Source: Neodiprion pinetum
Taxonomy: Eukaryota; Arthropoda; Insecta; Hymenoptera; Diprionidae
Direction: 5' to 3'
Assembly (NCBI RefSeq): GCF_021155775.2
Contig: NC_060237.1
Span: 26,812,778-26,876,777 of the forward strand
Length of the DNA: 64,000 nt
Shown here: piece after piece, positions 35,101 through 47,719 of the stretch
Layout of the letters: each line of letters starts with the position of its first letter
Position numbering within the stretch: the first letter of the stretch is position 1
Position numbers and translations under genes: made by a program
Notes under the pieces: generated by a model
The model's input: the letters and a program-made list of their open reading frames with translations, nothing else
Told to the model about the DNA's origin: nothing
The model's database searches: none

Positions 35101-38100
35101 TGAGGCAACTTGTTCCCACCTTTTTTACTTAGAAAGTTGTTGTAGACTCACGAATGTGATTAGAGGGTTCAGCTTCTTCCGCGTTAATGAATCGACATTA
35201 TAATTATTATCGTGAAATGCGATGGATAAATGTCGCATATACATATAACGCGCGAAGGAAAGTGAAATTCGCGTGTAGGCATGTCGTTTATGCATGTGTC
35301 TAACGTACGTTGTATAGATGTATAATTTTAATCGCAGCATTCGATATGTTTATGCAGAAAATAAGGTAGAAACTTTGACACGTTATACGTTGCACCGGTG
35401 ATAAGTGATCGTCGCAGGATTATCATTACCGTCCGACCACATCATCTTTCATTTTCATTCACGCGATTGACTCGTTGTTACATATACCAATAACATGGTA
35501 TACGGTAAAGTTTTATAGCTTCAGATATACGGCAAAATTCTGCAATTTGACAAAAAAATAGTTACGTGTATTGCAATTGATATCGGTTATTCGTGAAAAT
35601 TCGTTTTGAATGCAACGAAAAATCGTTCGCAGGTCAATGCAGAGGGAAAAACTGGAAGAGAAATAGAAAATCAGCAGGAAGTTTCAAAACTGGTCTCCAT
35701 GTTGTTATACACTGTTATTCCGCTCAAGTTGCGAGAAATCACGCACAGGAAATTTTCATTCAGTTTAAATCCGAACGATTTCTTGGTAGGCCGAGATAAG
35801 TATGTACATATGCGGTACTTGCTAGTAGCATAAATGATCAAGAAGGTTCAGGAATTTCTCAAGTATGAAATAATTCGCATTCGTCACCCATTCGCGATTT
35901 TAGATACTTAGTTTATACCTATACGTATGCATGCGATGTGTGTACGCACACTTTATTGGTAAAGAATATAAGTAATTAAATAAAAATCATACCTCACAAT
36001 CAATGCATAATCAATATTTCAGTCATAATAGTGCGACCAATACGCTATATCTATGAATTTTCGCACGACGTAGATTTGATTTTTTTTTTTTTTTAACAAA
36101 TCTGTGTTCGATTTATAGACGAATTAAGCTCCACGTCTACTGCTACTTAATCAGCTGGAATATTGTCATAAAATCGTGACTTTATGTCCCAATGCCGTTA
36201 CTCTGTAAAGTATGTTGAAGGAAAAAATAAAATTATTAGTAAAAAGTGAAGAAATAAATTAAAAGAGTTTCTTCGGCATACAAATATCGAATTCCTGCAG
36301 CTCAGGTGAGCGAAATGTCGATAAGGTAATTAAGTACCAGGTTCGATTAGCAAATTCGGCACGTCACCGTCTCGTGCTTCGAACTTTCCTCGATTATACA
36401 CGCGGCGCCAGGCTTGTTCGACAGACGAAACTGGCGCTTGACCACGAGGTTATCACGCGGTAGCCAAGAGTCAGTCATCCAGTTGGTTACAACCGAGCAA
36501 ACCGCAGGCATTCGGCCATAGGCGTATATATATATATATAGAGAGAGAGTGAGAGAGAGAGACAGCCTTTCAAAACTGCGAAATAAATTGCCAACGTGTT
36601 GAGTCTGGACGTATTTATATGCCGTCGGGATTATTTTGGCATAAAGTATCTGTAATACGTGCGCATGAAGATTATACAATCGTAGGTACGCTGTGCATGT
36701 GGAGAATATACGAGGGACAGAGGTCGTATATATTTTAACAATTTATACGGAGTATTTTCCGCCGACTGTATTACATATACATGATATAGTATGCCTTGAA
36801 AGTATACAGTGTGTATATATATATATATATATATCATAACGAAGACGACAGAGAGTTCGTCGCCCTCCATACATTTCATATTCGCGTGATAAACGCTTTT
36901 CAAAAGTCGTACGATCCAAACGCCCCGCATCTGGTAAAATAAAAGTCGGTGATCGAGGATGTGCTGCTACAGACAGACGCATGCCTCCAATTCCGAGCGC
37001 TAGATATGTATGCAGCAACGATCATGATATTGACCTACCATTTTCCTAATCTAGAATTATACTTTTCAGATAACAATGTCTATATGCGCGGCATGTGTGT
37101 CATAAATGCAGTTCGTATAAATAGCCGCTACACTACAGCTTGGCATTGTATATAATGTGTGTATAGAATTAGTGCGACTCGTAAGTAGCCAAATTATGTT
37201 ATATCTCTTACATACACGCTGCTGGATTACTTGTATACAACAAAAGTGTAACCGCGTGATTCGTAGTTTAATTATCACGCCCTTTAGAACCTATTACATT
37301 ACGTGGGAATTTTATCGCGATATGTACATAACTTTAAACGTAAGTTTTGCCCAGACTTCTCGCACATGTTCGAACGTAGACATTTCGTAGCGTTAAATAA
37401 AGCCTGGAAAATTGTAACGGTATGTACGTATGGTTGTAAATTTTATATTTGCACAGAAGTCGTCGTTGCGGCGCTCGTGTGTTTAACTTATTGTTTAACG
37501 CGCGCACGTCTCCCTTTCGTTTCCGAATTATCGGGCGACTGTTAATTACTCGAAGAAGAGAAATATTGCGGCGGCTGTTTTATTACCTGCTGCACCGTCG
37601 AATCAACTCTCGCGACTTCTGCATTAAATACCTCTGAAGTGCGTAAAATCTCACCTTCCGCGCTTGTAAAATGCTGATTGTGAGTGCGTTGTGCGTATAA
37701 TAGCGTTTAATTTACGGACACGTGAGAGGGAAAAGGAAATTACTGAAAGCCGATTACCGGAAGACTCGCGGCAAATTATTTTTGAAAAAATATTGAACGC
37801 GTCGATGCAGTTTGCCGTTGCATTCGTTGTAATGAACTTTTGTAAAAACAATGAATGGTATACCATATTGTTCGTTTGTAGCATCTAACGGGAATAAGAA
37901 ATATAAATTATACACGATCAATTTGCCCGTGGAATTATTGTAACGTAGATATTAACGAAATGTCGATTTGTAAATGTACAAATTTCGACGAGTTAAAGTT
38001 TAGCTTATCGGATGTTTTACGACCTAAAAAATGATTTTATCGCCTTGAACGAATAGCTGTATCTTCCCTACGTATAAACGATGAATTATTTATCGATTAG

Positions 38101-41100
38101 CGCACTAATTTTAAGTGTCAATTAACGGTTAATTATCACTGTTCTCAAAGTCAGTTTGTAATTATAGTAAAATCTTGGCTGACTGCAGTTTGTATACGTA
38201 TATTACCAAGGAAACGAATAATTGTAAAGAGAAGCATTTCAACTGATTCGAAAAACATTGGCTCGTTTTTATTAACACATTACAATACAATTGTTTCATA
38301 CGCATTCAATTCCTATGATAATATTTTCCTGTACAGATTATTGTGTCACAAGTGGATATAATTGTTCTTCCTTGACTCGGAGACACGGGAAACTTGTTAC
38401 TTGTTACGTTAGTCATAAATTGACGTCTGCGTCCGACACCCTTCAACATCCCTCAGTTGCTACATTCGGCTTGCAGGTATAATATAATATTCTTCAACTG
38501 CAGGCTCTCGCATGAAATATAAGAAAAGACCAGTTTTCTTTAATAGAAACAGTACCCGATGTCCCGCTGTTGCCAACCTCGCGACGCAAACTTCTCACGT
38601 TTCTCTTTAACGCAATTGTCGCTTACGCGTGTAACTAGAATACGAAGTAGTTCCACGTAGCTACGGCTACGGACCTTCGGAATACGAAACTTCCACCGCT
38701 ACTTCAGTTTTCTTTTTATTCTACACCCTTTTTCCCATTTTACGGTTGCAATTAGTTATTCTACACATCCGAAGCGTTCGACAATCACGCGTTACACGGA
38801 TAGCTAGATTGGCGTCTATCTTGAATCGTCGCAGCTTTCGAATTTGAGAGTTTGAAATTGGCAACGTTATCGCATTAACGAAACATTTGGGGGAAAAAAT
38901 AATCACTAGTTTTTTTAAGGAACCAAGATTTCGAAATATGAGTGTGTTTTGTTTCATTACGGTTTACCGAATTTCCGAGCGATTCAAAAATCGCAAAACG
39001 ACACTTTCTTCCTGGCACGGTGAGTCGATAAGATAACGTTACTATCTTCCGTATGATCAGAATTTCCCCAAAGTCTTGATAACCTTTCGGTAAATTTCGT
39101 CGCGTCAACGTAACCTCGTGTATCCTATTCTTGTATAGTATTTCTGAATGTCAGGCGATATCAACGAATTTACTCGCGGCGCGTGTCAAGATCGAGGACA
39201 GATGTCAAAACCCAACTCGCGAGGTTACGACGAGCGTAAGGAAAACTCTTGGATGAACCCTGAACTTTGTTGGTAAACATTGTCGGATTTATTGGTTGTA
39301 CCACGCTACATCTTGGTTGAAAAAACTCTCTTGTAGGTAATAAAGCCAATAAACCTTCGCCCGCCGATCGCGCCACATTTTACAGGGGTAAGTTTGGATC
39401 ATCGTTGTTTCTCTACGCCACGGGATACTTAGCGAGTCATCCGACAAACAAGAATTGGAAACAGAGGCCACAAGCATAATTTCGTTTCACACTATCGATT
39501 TCCAACCACTTGACAAGGGTAAACAGATCAGTTTCCAATTCATACGACCGTTAATTGCTCTGTAATTGTATTTGCTGAAGAAAAGACTGAACTCGTAACG
39601 CGAGTTGTTTTCGCATTTTAAAACCACCAACGCGATCTTCGGAAATAAGTATCAATACGTAAGTGTCGAGGTGTTTCTCCGAGAGATCGAATGGGAAATA
39701 ATAATCCGAGGGGCGGGCGAATTACGTAGAGTCGCGGACTCTCTTGTGAAAAACACGACCTTCTCAACGTTCGCGGTCTGAAGTTAGCTGCGTTATTTAA
39801 ACTCATTCTCGCGCAATAAATATCAACAAGTTACGCATCACACGCACACCGTGTGAAATATAGTGGTTTCAAATTCGTGTTCGATTTGTCAGTTACTCAC
39901 CGTTTATAAAGGAAAGAATTCCGACGGGTGAAAGAATCTTCTCTAGAGTTTCCACACTGTTTGTATACGTATATAGTTTACGGATAAATATTATAGATGA
40001 ACGAACGATTTTATTTACATTTCATTGACACTTTTATTTTCGTTATTAGGGGCAGCGTATCACGCTGTTTATCATTAATCTCTGCGGCATGTATAAACTA
40101 TGTATAAAATTGAACGATTAATTATAATGTTATACATTTATCTCCTCAACCGTTGTTCCTGTATTTGACTTGTGCCTCACGAAACAGTGTTGTTACGCGA
40201 CTTCGGCAACGCGGTTAAGTACGAATTTGTATTTAAAAAAAACGCGCGAGGTACCGCAGACCTCATCCTTCGAGCCGGCCGCGCCAACTGTGTTTTTTTC
40301 ATACCGCTCCTCCGGCTTGTCTCGGATCGACTTGAGCCACGCATGCGTTCCGACCACTCGTGGTATTCACGTGCACGGCACTCGATGGCCAATCGGACCC
40401 CCGAATGGCAGCGTGACCTCAAGTATTCCTCCAATCGCGGCCAAACGCCGCGCCGGAGAAATTCTTCCCACCGAAAGAATAAAGATTCATCCTGTCGACG
40501 GGCCGGAGGGTTGCTCGGATTAGGGATCCAATATTTTTCTATTATTCAAGTTCTCGGTCGACCCTCGAATCGACTAGACCCTGGCCTTACCGTGCAGCCT
40601 TATATTCTCCTATTATATAAACTGGCGCGGTATTTGATGCATTCGTTCGATTCCCACGCAAACTTTGTCGAAGCGGAAAAATTGTGAAGACTCCGTCGCG
40701 TTGTAGTGAATATTTTTCGAAATATACGATATTTCGACAATTTATTATAAGTACGAAATCTCCGAGTTTCGGAAGGTCCGTCTTATCGTTAGCTTTTTCA
40801 CCGCTGCTGATTGATCGCACGGTTCTACGGTACCGACAAAATCACTAACAAGTCTCACTCTATGGTATAATTACTCGGTTGACACGAGAAGCGAGATAAT
40901 ATTTTGCTCGATTTCAATTATCGGAATTATTGATAAACGTTCAAAGAAAACGGAAAAGAAGAAAAAACATGTTACGAGAAATTCGTTGAATAAAAATAAA
41001 TTCCCTTTAGTAATAGATTGATTGAAGATGAAAAATAGAAAAAAAAAATCAATCGTTAACGAAAATTTCTTCTTCTCATATCGTAGATAGGTATATATAT

Positions 41101-41566
41101 ACAAAGTATCAGGCGCTGCTTCGCAAAGATAATTTAAATCAAGTCCATCTTGTCGACTCGGAACTTTGTTAATCAGACCGACGTGTATTTGATTTTCTCG
41201 AAAAATGTTAGTAACTCCCAATGCATTGGCGCATGTATAAGCTGTCCGTACATATGGAAGCCACGTTATCGTTAAGCCGGTTTCTGACCAATCCTCGATC
41301 AATCTCCGTCGAAGGCAGAGCGTAATATATGCATACATAGAGATCTATACTGCATGTAAACGCATTATCTCGCGTTTAGAACGCTCTACAAATACTTGAC
41401 GAAAGGAAATACCCTTGACCCGAAAACTGTCTGTATACCATGCACGTAAATGCTTCGAGTGTAAATACATATCATATGTAGGTATACGATGCACGCACGC
41501 ATCCGACGTACGTACATACATATATCTGTATGCCTTGCTGCATACGCGTGCAACACGATCCGCTGC

Positions 41567-41567
<1 letters not shown>

Positions 41568-41607
<40 letters not shown>
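41568..41607. repeat. (TA)n microsatellite
   Basis: About 20 perfect TA units; it produces Tyr-Ile repeat artefact ORFs on both strands. Confidence 0.95.
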
Positions 41608-41609
<2 letters not shown>

Positions 41610-43739
41610 CGTATAATCGTGATAGTCAAGAAGCCGTACAATTATGCCACGTTGAATTGTGTGTACAACAGATACGCATAAATACCTGTATACCTACATA
41701 TGTTCGTAGTTTGCAAACACCGCACATGGTCTATAGATAGAAAGAATAACGCTCGATGATCTATAAATCTGACGGTTCAGCGATTGCTGTATGCGTAATA
41801 TAAGTGCAACCGTTGCATCGTCTCGGTTATGCGATTGAAAAGGAGAACCAAAAATGATGCATGTTTGAAAAAGAAAAAAAAAAAAAAAAAAATAACAATA
41901 AAATGACACTTAATTCTCCTCTTCGATATTTCGGTACAGGGACGTTGCAGATGCGTCGACTTTAGAGTCCTTCGATCGAGATGCCGCACGGCCTGTTCAA
42001 ATCGCTCTTGCTCACGAGTTTCACCGCGTTTCTGTCTACCCGCATAATTCTAAATCGTCGCGTGTTTGCCCAGCGGTGCAGGCATCTTCAGGCGAGGTGA
42101 AGATGGACACGCGGTACGGGACACGGACAGCTTCTTAACTTGGAATCATGCATATGCATAATGGACCAACTTAACCAACTGCAGCCTCCCCTTGTGGCTT
42201 CTATTTTTAGACGACAATCTTTTAATACAGACAATTTATTCTCATCGAGTAATGTTTTCTTTATTTATATTCTCATCTATCCGGTTTGGTTGTTTATTGT
42301 TTATTTTTTGTAGGTATAGTGGTTTTTTTTTGTCGAGCCTGACAGCGTCTTAAAAATTGATTTTTTAATCTTAAACGATCCTTACAAGATGTTCTGTGTT
42401 GAAGAAAAGGAGTATGTGAAAAAGGGATAACGGGAATTGGAAAATATTCCTTAATGAGCAATTAATCTATAAAAATACAGTTTTAAAATCATTTGCTTAT
42501 ATGTAAAACAACGTAGAAACGAGAACTCGATCTTCTTCAATTTTCTTAACGAGTCGAATGAATTTTCCGATTCAGTATTTTCTCTGCTTTTCATTGATCC
42601 GTCACTTCGGTTTACCGAAGAAAATAATAGATAATATAATATCGTTCGATTACGTGAAAATACTCGAACCAGTCGCAAGTAAACAATATATTTGTATAGG
42701 AATGCCAGACCCGTTGTCTATAGCGGGGTTGTTTGTTCCGAATGAAGTTGTCGCGTGTTATTTGTATAATATAGGTATATATAACATTTACAGTATGAAC
42801 TTGACCATTGGAAAAAATTAGGTCGATTCGAATGTAGGCTATCATTTTTATCCCGGTGAATTTACTGTACAGGGTGATGAGGATGAAAAATAATAAATTC
42901 GTAATCGTGAGCGGAGAAACAAAATATTGAAAATTTGGATAATTTTATAGCTCCGGGTAAATTCAATTATGAACATAATCAACGTGCATAATTATACGAT
43001 TAAAAAATTCCTGGTAAGGTTCTGTCAACATGTACACAACACATGCAAGGGTTATCAATGTTTGTTCATTTGTTAGCTTTGTTTGAAATTTTAACGAAAC
43101 ATTAACGCGTGGGCGAATCACTTTCGTCGATTTTCGACGTACGGAAAAACTCTACTACTCACCCTTTCGAGAATAATTTAACCTCGTCAGTTCGACTAGT
43201 CGTTGCACTCGTATAAGTAATAATAAGTAATAATTAGTTACTGTTAGCACTGGAACCGAATTAACAAGTCAAGCGAATCGCCGGCCGGTCTGCGGAGAGC
43301 GTAATTAATACGTTAATTATCGCGATTCTTGTGGCGTCTGCTAAGTTCGCGAAAGCTGGTCAATCCGGATAGGATTTTTTTCGAATCCAAACCACGTGCA
43401 GCAAGTGACGAAAAAATACATACATAATCATCTCGAGGAATATCTAGGAAAATTACATTTGTTTACAAGTATGATTAACACGCTCGCGACCCCGGAGTGC
43501 AAATTTTACAGTAAGATTAAACTGCGGCACGTTGTTTTACTACAACGAAGTGTTTTGTAAGATATATGTATAACAGCTCGCGCATTTTACGCGCAATTTT
43601 TCATGTATAAATAGTAAAAATCCCGCATATTATATTTCTGTTGAATCGAACGAGTTGTGAGAATCTCCGGTATAATTCCACAAACATTTTTACAATTTTA
43701 TTGTAAATATTTACTCGTGCAGTTGCAATTTTACATATG

Positions 43740-43743
<4 letters not shown>

Positions 43744-43792
<49 letters not shown>
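43744..43792. repeat. (TA)n microsatellite
   Basis: About 24 perfect TA units, the longest dinucleotide tract in the window. Confidence 0.95.
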
Positions 43793-43794
<2 letters not shown>

Positions 43795-45774
43795 GTGCGC
43801 GTATGAATTCCCTGCGTACGGGATAAGAGGCCAGATTTCTTCGGTCAGAACCGTGGCGCCGATGGTTTGCAGATCTCGCCCCTTGAACCTGAGCCAAGCT
43901 TTATAACAGCATCCCGTCCTAGCTGTATTATGACCAGGAAACGTGGCTGCAGTCTGACTCCGTATCAAACGATGAAAAATATTGTTCAAAGTTTAAAACT
44001 CGTCTTGCACCGCGTACAACTGTTTTACAGCACCAATTATAAACAATAATTGTGTGTAATTCGCACTATGACCGTTAATAATTGGCCGTTAATCAGCAGC
44101 AGCCACGGATCGTCGCGTGTATTTAAATAAAAGAAGCCCGGACTGTGAGAAAAAGTTATTGTAATAAATATTCGAGAGTATTATCTCTGCCCTGGATGTG
44201 TTAATAATGACGTATTATAATTGACAAATTTTTATTCTCCCATTGTTTCATATATATTTAATAACAATTACAATCAATCAATCGTAGCGCAACGAATTTA
44301 CGCCGCAATCGCAATTTCTTACCGATCGAATATCGATTTATTCGCGTGCCTTTATTGAATCCATTCTTGAAGAAAATTGTAAATAAATACGATGTTCAAC
44401 TTGTTTATGGAATACGTACAAGTTACAAAAAGTACAACGTCTTCAACGAAGGTTAGTCAACCGGCAGTCTTTATACCGTTCAATTCGATAGCGTAATGGG
44501 ATACAAATAACAGCTATTACCATTTGCAGCTTATTATTCGACACGAATATCTACGACACAGTTTTATCTACAAATATGCGCGAGTGAATCCCGGTGTAAA
44601 TTGTTCTATACAAATATGTATACAAGTCGATATTTTCCTGTAATAAATTACACCCTGAAACGATATTATTTTCTCATTTATCGGCTCACTCAATTTGATG
44701 TGCAAAAATAGTTGACAATTCGTATGAAGGCTGTGTTTTTGACCCGTCTTACGTATTCATCGCGCAACAAATAATGCGATTTTTGCTGCGTCTAACTTAT
44801 ATTCGTAAAATATCATGTAACGTTGAATTTTCCAAGGGAATTTCTCCGCTTCGTCACCGTAATCGAGGGCCCTCGGATTATCTCGTTATTTCCGATAACT
44901 CCATTGTGGCACCTGTTGCTCCCTTATCGAGCGATATGAATAACTGAAACCACCTGCTGCTTTTCAACTATGAACCAAGTTCACTCAGGTATAATAGACG
45001 CATAGCCGACTGATTGCAGATAAGGGATAGACGGGCCAAAAACTGCGACAGGTGCGCAGCTTTCGCACAAGCGCGAGCCATTTTCTTAAACTTTTATACG
45101 TTGTAGCCTGTAGATGCAGTAACAGATCTGCCATCGCGAATATAAGTTGGCTCTTTTTACTGGGCAATTTAATCATCATTTAAGTGTAACTTCGTACGGA
45201 TCCAAATAAGTTTATAGATACGTCAAATGTATGTTTTATAATAGAATATGCGATATAAGTTTATGGCCAGGCAAATAGTTCTTGAAAATGAATTGAACGA
45301 ATGACTCATCAGACTGTGACGAAGGAACAAACTAGATATTTATAAATATTTTCAAAGCCAGTTCCAAGTACACAAATGTGCACAATTATCTGGACGAATC
45401 ACGTTGCACCTGAGTAAAAATACACTCGGTGTTTACTCTTTGGATATTTGCTCAGATAACATTCGCGACGTTGCCGATGTCGGAGTGGATGGGAAATCCG
45501 AAGTACAAGGGGTAAGCTGAAAAATGACGCAGCAACGACTCGTACAGAAAGTATTTATTATTATTAAAAGTTCCTAATTGAAAAAAAAAAAAATTACTGG
45601 TAAGCTGCGAAGCAAAAAAAAAAAGTAAAAAGTTAAATGGGATATTAAATTGCATCGTCGTAAATAAAAAGTCAATTTTTTTGCCAAGCTAGAAAAGTTC
45701 GCGAGTTTTTATCTTTCTTCCTAATTTTGCTGTAAAATAGAAAAACGCGACCTTATTTTTGTCTCGTAATCTCG

Positions 45775-45918
45775 ACGGAAAAAACCCTCAACCCAAGTGT
45801 AAAGTCGTACCGCCTTAACTCGTAGATAATGCTCGTAATAATTCTGCCCGTGATAATTCCCATAAAAACAAAAAGTCGAGGGTATGGAATTTACATCCAA
45901 GTTGAGGGTTTTTTCCGT
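45775..45918. mobile_element. MITE-like or hairpin element with 29-bp inverted termini
   Basis: A 144-bp element. Its left end, starting ACGGAAAAAACCCTCAAC, matches the reverse complement of its right end over about 29 bases with only a few mismatches in the middle. The interior also partly pairs (TACC..CCT..ACT against AGTCGAGGGTA), so a transcript could fold into one long hairpin. There is no ORF and no clear target-site duplication. This fits a non-autonomous DNA transposon remnant; a small-RNA precursor is the alternative. Confidence 0.6.
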
Positions 45919-47048
45919 GAAGAACAGTGTTGTTGCAGCGATGCCGATATTATCCACCAGGGTTAAACCCGTGCACCGATGATTGCAAGCCACGTTTTAA
46001 AAGAGGTCCGATTGCAGAATTTGTTCTTTGATTCTTTTACTCCCTTCTCCGAGTCGTGATCGCTTCTTTCCTCCGCCACGGTTTCATCAGCAATATTATT
46101 TCATTAATTCGCTCGAACGGCAATCGCTGGCGTTTATTTTATTCATTACTATAAAACGTTAATCTGGGGTTAAGAGGATAAAGTAAGAATTAAAAATGAG
46201 CTCTCAAAGTAAGAGTAACAAGGCAGTAATTGAAAAACAATAAGGAAAAAATGACGAAGAACAGGCTGGATTAATCTTCTTGAATAATCAGAATCAGTGT
46301 ATAATGAAATTTACATTTATCGTAAGGAAATTTTGATTACCGTTCCAAAGTCGCAAATCGGATCCTCGCTAATTCTCCACCATCTTTCTCTTTCGCACTG
46401 TTTCATTGGGTACATGTACGCTGTACACGTAATATACCCTGACTGGTTACACGTACAATCGAAGTACGTATAACGTAGCATCGTTGCGAAATCTGCAATA
46501 TACTGACATTCGTTGACATTGGGATGGTGATAATCAAAGTCCCCCTAATTATCTCCTGTCGATTGTTAGCAACGATCGTTACGTAGCTACGCGAGCCGTG
46601 CGTAAAAAGGAAATAAGAAAAATGCAAGGTAACGAATTGGTAACGTCGCTCCAGGCATCCGGGTGAATATAGTCTACAATTCTGCACAGCGGAAGCTTCA
46701 AGTCGAGCTTAACTCAGAATCAGGCCTCTCCGCGATCGCGCAGAGCGAGAGTTGACGACTGTTTGTATCTTATTCTCGTACCGTCTGGCAAAAGGGGGCT
46801 GAACATTATAATGCAGCTCATACGGCAGACGGAAGATGGATAAACTCTGTGCGAGCCTTGAATGGATTCGATAAGGCTGCAGAAGCCTCGCGAGTCTGAA
46901 AATCAGTGCCGCCCGACGAGTAACGTGACTTTATGCACTAGTCGACGATAAGTGGGATATATAAATTTTATATTATCGCGAATGTTGCTATGTATGCTTG
47001 ATTCACGCCTTCCACACAACATATTATGTTACGAGGCCAATTAACGCG

Positions 47049-47080
<32 letters not shown>

Positions 47081-47619
47081 TCGCTGCATTTTCCACAATT
47101 GCATTTTCAGCGCATCTGCAGTCATAATAATGTTCAATTTTTTCACCTACCACTTCGTGATTATCGAGAGTGTCAAAATTTTCGTTCCTTTAATCGTGCA
47201 CTGTTATAATCGAGCGAACGTGTAACGAAGGTAAAAATTCGTAACAGCTCCGCTCCGCGCTCGGAGATTGTGGAAAATATGAAACGTACGATAATCTAGA
47301 GAAAATATATAACTGTCGATAAAACAGAAATTGAACGTCGAAATTGTTTTCGAATCATCATATGTGCGACAATACCGAACGTTAATTAAACCGCGATAAA
47401 TTAATCAAATTATTCCAAATTATTGACACTTTTTGATTTGATTTACATAACGTTGGACGGATATCAATTTTTCGTATCGTCTTTCAATATCGTCTTAAAT
47501 TTCGCATATTCGTTCGTCTTCCCAACTTACGAATTCGAACCGAGTAGGTGCAAAGTACGTATGTAAGCGGATATCAGTTTCGCGCATAATAACGACGTCG
47601 TGAAACTTTAAGCAAAGAA
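45919..47619. other. Gene-poor DNA
   Basis: No coding feature recognised. A GC-richer patch at about 46690-46930 and the (CTG)n tract at 47051-47087 are the only structures noted. Confidence 0.5.
47051..47087. repeat. (CTG)n trinucleotide repeat
   Basis: About ten TGC/CTG units with one TCG interruption. It would code poly-Ala, poly-Cys or poly-Leu, but it lies in no supported gene. Confidence 0.93.
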
Positions 47620-47719
47620 TTTAAAAAGGCTGTAGGTGCCTTTTTTTCGGTTAATGTTCTGTTCGGAAAACATTAAACTTGGCACATACATAAAAATATT
47701 GCACTCACAGCCTTTTTAA
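47620..47719. mobile_element. Short nested hairpin, MITE-like
   Basis: About 100 bp. The outer stem TTAAAAAGGCTGT pairs with ACAGCCTTTTTAA, and an inner stem GTGCC pairs with GGCAC. An innermost stem TTAATGTT pairs with AACATTAA around a 10-base loop. A 21-base bulge sits on the 3' side. There is no ORF. It could be a miniature transposon or a structured RNA. Confidence 0.45.

Larger units (their letters stand above)
29112..45774. other. Long gene-poor stretch upstream of the PP1 subunit
   Basis: No recognisable gene in about 16.6 kb. The upstream part, with its GC-rich GGTGGCGGTGG patch near 30100, may contain the untranslated first exon and promoter of the PP1 subunit gene. A short minus-strand ORF at 31434-31383 begins MFGQKQDTD and ends at a GTGAGT donor; it could be an exon or chance. 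At 40170-40687 a GC-richer patch is open in several frames, including one of 171 codons, without a family match, and may be a CpG-rich promoter. TA tracts mark 41.57 and 43.74 kb. Confidence 0.45.

Noticed and set aside
36347..36930. Overlapping ORFs near TA/GA microsatellites
   Set aside because: Low-complexity translation, no splice or family evidence.
43601..43989. Minus-strand ORFs with poly Tyr-Ile
   Set aside because: Mostly translation of the TA microsatellite; the remaining stretch matches no family I recognise.
46968..47153. Poly-Ala ORF
   Set aside because: Produced by the CTG/CAG repeat; no supporting coding context.
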